Below, piece after piece: positions 58,999 to 64,000 of a stretch of DNA of 64,000 bases. Source of the DNA: Prinsepia uniflora (taxonomy: Eukaryota; Streptophyta; Magnoliopsida; Rosales; Rosaceae). The notes under the pieces are model-generated. The model ran no database searches. It saw only the letters and a program-made list of their open reading frames with translations, and had not been told where the DNA came from. The DNA is taken from NCBI GenBank assembly GCA_032719365.1, contig CM064867.1, forward strand, positions 61,316,136-61,380,135, given 5' to 3'. The position numbers were made by a program, and so were the translations under genes. Each line of letters starts with the position of its first letter. The stretch's first letter is position 1.

Positions 58999-61900
58999 TG
59001 ACAGGACCCGTCCTAATCCCCCCGGGATTAACGCGGGACGACCCTGCTCCCGTCTGAAACGAAGTGTCAGACAAGGGATATTTCTGACCTTTGCCCTCTC
59101 GGGCTATCAGAGTACGCCAGGATCCGGAGGAGTTGTGTGATATCTCGGTCTCTGCTACAGTCCACATCCGCTGCCAACCTGAAGGGCAGTCAAAACATTA
59201 AAAGCTGTGAGTGGACAAAACAAAGAGTTTATAAAAACATTTTAACGAGAAGACATTTGTACCCTTCACTAAAAAGCATGCATGCATTCGAAAACCATTT
59301 AATCCAAAAGAATCATAGGTGAGAACTAAGCCCAAAACCATAACCGAAAGAACCATAAAGAACCAACCATAGGGGCCAGTGCCCAAAACCTTGTGGGACT
59401 CAGCCCAAACCATAATAAAACCACGTACACGTGCTACTACCCAAAACCTGTATCCATCACACATCATATTTCATATCTCATATCTCATATCATATACAAC
59501 ATATATACATATAATTCGAACAACTAATCCTGTCACGGTTTCCAAAGCTACGCGCGTGCTACCCGGGGTCTCAAACCCAAGTCTCTCAGAGTCCGAGGTC
59601 AATGTCCGTAGACCAATGACCCACACTGAGGTTACGCCCATGCCTTCCTGAGACTAAGGAACCCAATTGGGGGGCGACTCCACTCAGTCGGTGCTCCGTG
59701 ACTACTCCGGGGTCCACCCAAGCCAACGACCATCCTCGGAGGAGATAATAGAAGTAAAGGAAGGTATATGAATACATATATATACATAACATAAACATTC
59801 ATGCCCGGTCCCCCTGAACCGTCATGATCTATAACATCCATTTAAAGGTTCATGCCAGGATCCCATAAACTGTCATACCACAATAACCTTTCTAGGGTTC
59901 ATGCCCGGTTCCCATCAACCGTCATGAACTTGGAAATCCATCTAGGGTCCCTGACCCGAAATCATCAATGTAAAACAACTGGGTCTCGTGCCCGAACATA
60001 TGACATCAGTTGGGCATCGTGCCCGATATCTAAGGGCAAGTCACGACTCCGATCGTAGTGATGCGTGCAACCATCCATCCAGGACCGCCCTCAATCCTGG
60101 TATGTCGCCGTGAACAAATGAACTGACGCGACCACCACAAGATCATGGTTCACTCATCACCGATCGATATCCTGAACCTGCAGAACTCTCAATTCGAGCC
60201 TCCATCGGCTACCCGAAAACAGATCGTGCATCGTGACCTCTCCAAAAAGAACACATCCTAATCCGGAGGCGAGCGTCGTATCGTCGATCGTCGTGCACAT
60301 AGGACTCGCCGCGACCAAGATTCAGACCCGTAAGTCATCAATATGGTCATATGCCCGAGAAAAAACCGATTGGGTTTCATACTCGAGTTTATCCTTTTGA
60401 AATCCCAAATCCATTTCATTTAAACCAATAAGGAAATACAGACCCGTATAAGCACCGTATAAGGCCGAAACCTCGAAACACGTCCTTATACGTAACCTCA
60501 CACAAATGCACCCATGGCATTACCAAAAATGTAATAAAACATATAATAAACATTTATGCATGCACCAATTTAGAAAACCAAGGTCCACTCACAGACCGTC
60601 CGAGCTTCTGCTTCGATTTGCGTGCCATACGGCTCTCTCGAGCCAATCACTATCACCGAGACTCCCAAACCTGTCCAAATCGTAATAAAAGGTTACTAAC
60701 TACTTAATTAACCTCCCACTAAAGCCCCAGAATTTTCCAGAATTTTTAACTATTTTTAATCCCGATCCGAAACCTTCCGATGCCCCGAACATTATCGAGA
60801 CTGTGTCTGATCGACACGAAACCAGTCCCAAAATGTTTGTTACATTGAATAGAAGATTTCACATGTTGAAAACTTTCCCAAAAGATGGGACACGTGCCCC
60901 CACGTACCCAGGGAAGGTGCTGCGCGTGAAACCCACGCGCGTATTGTTCATCGCCTTCCCAAACGCGTGAACTGGGTTCACTCTAACTTGGACCAGCCGA
61001 ACCGGTCTGGATCGGTTCAAGGCCTAAACCCGTCCATTTTCGGTCCATTTTATCCCATTTTAATACCTAAAGCTTCCTAATATCATTTCCTATCTTTTTA
61101 GACGTTAAAAACCGAGGAAAACTACAAAATCCATACCTCCTTACTCGGCCCTGGTGGTTGTGTTTTCCTCCGCCGTTCACCGCCGTTCCAGGTTGTCCTA
61201 AGCCTCGAAAACAATCCAATTAACCTCACTAGGCCACCAGAAACATTACCCAATCCTTAGAATCGAACAAAAACCAACAAAACCGAAACTTGGATTTTTG
61301 AATACTTACCTAAGGTTTCGGGTTTCCCCGCCGTGATCCGCCGCCGTGGCTGGCCGTCACTACCCTCTCATTCCTTCATCACACTCTCAAGGTCACATAC
61401 GAGCTCAGATAAGGGATGGTGAGGTGTGGTGGTATGTGAGTTTGTGTTTAAGAGAGAAAAATGGAGGATGAACAAATATGGGAGGGGGGTTCGGGTTTGT
61501 GAGGAAAAACAAAGAAGATATTGATGTTTGATCAGATGAGAGGAGAGAGGATTAAATTGATGGTTAGGATTTGAGAGATTAAGTTAGATGGATGGCTAGG
61601 ATTTAATGTTGAAAAGATTAATTATAAAATAATAGAAATAATAGTATTTAATTATGTTAGATCCACAAATTAGGGGTTTGGGCCAATGGGATGAGTGACA
61701 CTTGTCACTCATCCATGGGTCCCACTCAAAATATCTGCCCAATCAGATATTGCTAAATCAGCATCGCCTCGAAGTACGTGCATAGTGAAATCGAACTTCC
61801 GTGACCCAAAACTTCCACGTTCGAAGTCCGATTTTAGCGTGCCGCCTGTCTATGGATTCGTATCATCCCGATCTACGTAACGGTCCTTGGCCCTCTGCCA

Positions 61901-62231
61901 TCAAACATCCCAGGTCAAAAGTCAACTATTTACCCCTTTTAACCAAAATTACCAAAATGCCCTTGAACTTCTGAACGTCATAACTTCTTCCTCGAATGTT
62001 GGAATTGAACGTGCCACCTGTCTATGAACTCGTGACGTCGTAAACTACGTCACGGTCATCGGCCAAAGTTCATTTGACCGCCAGAATGAAAAGTCAACAT
62101 TTTACCCATGACCAGGGGTAAAACGGTCATTTTGCATCGTTCGTCCGATTTTACCCTACTAATCACGGATTAACCTCACTAATCGTGATTAGTCACTAAT
62201 ATAATCCTGGAATTCGAGACGGGTCGTTACA
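58999..62231 (-). repeat. Right (5') LTR of LARD H
   Basis: 3233 bp, from TGACAGGACCC to GGTCGTTACA. It has the U5 hairpins, hairpin array (59795-59940), CATGCATG boxes, CGCG box (60894-60945) and the 26-bp palindrome (61689-61714). It interrupts LTR I. Confidence 0.88.
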
Positions 62232-63110
62232 TCATATATCATATATACACATAAATCACACAACCAATCTGTCACGGTTTCCAAAGTTACGCACGTGCTA
62301 CCCCGGGGTCTCAAGCCCAAGTCTCTCAAGGTCATCCAGGTCAATGTCCGTAGACCAATGACCCTCCCTGAGGTTATAATACAAGCCCTCCTGAGAGTAA
62401 GAAACCCAACAGGGGCGACTCCACTTAGTCAGTTCTCAGTGACTACTCCGGGGTCCATCCAGGCCAACGACCCTCCCCGGAGGAGACAGTCCAAGTAAAG
62501 GAAGGTATATGAATATATATATATATATATATAGAAAACATCCTTAAAACCTTTCAAAGGATTCATGCCTGGTGCCCATAAAACGTCATGAATCATAAAA
62601 ACCTTTCAAGGGTTCATGCCGGTTCCCATAAATCGTCATGAAGTCATGAACCATAAAAACCTTTCGAGGGTTCATGCAGGTTCCCATAAACCGTCATGAA
62701 CCTGGAAATCCATTTAGGGTCCTCGACCCGAAAACATAAACGTAAAGTAATTGGGTCTCGTGCCCGAACACATGAATCAACTGGACATCCTGCCCGATAT
62801 CTCAAGGTTTGTCACGACTCCGATCGTAGTGATGCGTGCAACCATCCATCCAAGACCGCCCTCAATCCTGGTATGTAGTCGTGAATGAATCAACCGACGC
62901 GACCACCGCTAGATTATGGAGCACTCATCACCGATCGATATCCTGAACCGTCAGCACTCCGAAGTCGAGCCTCCATCAACTGCCCGGCAACAGATCGTGC
63001 ATGGTGACCTCTCCGGAAGGAACATATCCTAGTCCGGAGGCGAGCGTCGTTTGGTCCGTCACTGTGCACAAAGCACTCGCCGCGACCATGATTCAGACTC
63101 GTAGGTCAGA
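62232..63110 (-). repeat. LTR I fragment
   Basis: It aligns with about 59470-60335 of LTR H and is the target into which H inserted. It has a hairpin array (62560-62705) and (TA)n at 62512-62533. It ends abruptly at GTAGGTCA. Confidence 0.78.
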
Positions 63111-64000
63111 TGGTGGGAAGTGGCTGAGCCACCCTGGGTTCAAATTGGAAAAATGGACCGTGAAAGGGAGCTTTTGAGTGGGTCGGTTTTTAGGGGTTTT
63201 TGTTAGTTCTCTTCACATATTTAGGTTTCTAAGGATTGAATAGGAAGATTGGGATTGGTTAGGAAGAAAAAGGACCAAAAATGAAGGAGAAAATGGCCTA
63301 GACCGGTCACGCCGGTTCAACTGGACAAGCTTACCAGTGGACTGGTCTGAACCGGCCGAATCGCGAAAAGGACGACTGCACAGTGCTGTCGCGTGGCTCC
63401 CACGCGCAGCCACTTCAGGTGGCGCGTGTGGGCGCGTGAGCCACTTTTTGGGGAAAGTTCCAACATACGTAATCATCTATTCGATGTAACGAACATTTTG
63501 GGAATAGTTTCGTGTCGATCGGTCATCATTTGGATAGATTTTGGGGTGTCCGAAGGTTTAGGATCGAGTTTAAAAATACTTAAAAATTCTGGAAAATTAA
63601 GGGGCTTTATAGAGAGATTAATAAGGTAGTTAGTAACCCTCTAAAATGATTTGGACAGGTTTGGGAGTCCCGGTGATGGTGATTGGCCAAATAGAGCCGT
63701 TTGGCACGCGTATCGTGGCGACAGCTCGGACGGTCTATGAGTGGACCTTTTTTTCTAAATTGATGCATGCATAAATGTTTATTATGTGCGTTAATACTTG
63801 TTTTGTGATGCCATGAGTGCATTTGTTTGTGTGGTTACGTATTGGCACGTATTTCGAGCTCAGCCTTAAAAAGAATAAACTCGGGCATGAGACCTATTTG
63901 GTTTTGTCTCAGGCATGTAGCCCTCTTGATGACCTACGGGTCTGAGTCATGGTCGCGGCGAGTGCTATGTGCACGGCAACGGACGATACGATGCTCGCCT
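63111..64000 (+). repeat. LTR J fragment in inverted orientation, runs off the window
   Basis: The reverse complement of the LTR middle: the CGCG box at 63391-63440, GAGTGGACC at 63738 and TGATGCATGCATAAA at 63760. Its outer TGTAACG end is missing at the junction with I. Confidence 0.78.

Overview
The window is nuclear DNA of a flowering plant, probably a woody dicot with a repeat-rich genome. The evidence is one ordinary spliced host gene at the left edge and about 55 kb of nested LTR retrotransposons whose primer-binding sites match plant initiator tRNA-Met. There is no operon, rRNA, tRNA or CRISPR array. All element names and families are my reading of the sequence; nothing was searched.

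Layout. 1-1850: 3' part of a serine-rich plant gene with a poly(A) signal. 2565-4455: a Pack-MULE-like element with about 215-bp terminal inverted repeats holding genomic pieces of two unrelated host genes (plastidial pyruvate kinase alpha and an NPH3/RPT2-like BTB gene). 4549-4852: a fold-back MITE. 5911-8791: solo LTR A. 10381-34857: a nest. Outer element D (LTRs at 18880-20985 and 31469-34857) received a Ty3/gypsy Tekay/Del-like element B in its left LTR. B received solo LTR C in its own LTR. A complete non-coding element K (21638-30939) landed in D's internal region. 34858-37058: MITE-like repeats, a glycine-rich-protein fragment and a LINE fragment. 37305-43337: solo LTR E with solo LTR F nested in it in the opposite orientation. 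43643-44890: a Tat/Ogre-type RT scrap and a plant-mobile-domain pseudogene. 45428-51290: another LTR-like host sequence with long GT and GA microsatellites, carrying element G (46270-50869). 51393-57560: decayed Tat/Athila-type gag and protease pieces. 57735-64000: LARD copy H inside LTR I, next to inverted LTR J.

How the parts relate. A, B, C, D, E, F, G, H, I, J and K share one LTR architecture (TGTAACGACCCG at one end, a TGACAGGACCC or TGTCAGGACCC tip at the other) but fall into sequence subfamilies. Only B retains polyprotein remnants, and these are broken by stops. D, G, H and K have non-coding internal regions, so they look like large retrotransposon derivatives (LARDs) mobilised in trans by a B-like partner. 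Exact 5-bp target duplications flank A (TGACG), C (TCGAG), E (AGTAA), F (CCAAT), G (ACAGA) and K (ATACA).

The most unusual structure is element G. Its right-hand LTR is replaced by a 48-bp near-perfect palindrome made from its own U5 tip, and this palindrome abuts a correct target duplication. It looks like integration of a snap-back (self-primed) cDNA, and it falls on a hairpin that the family maintains with compensatory base changes.
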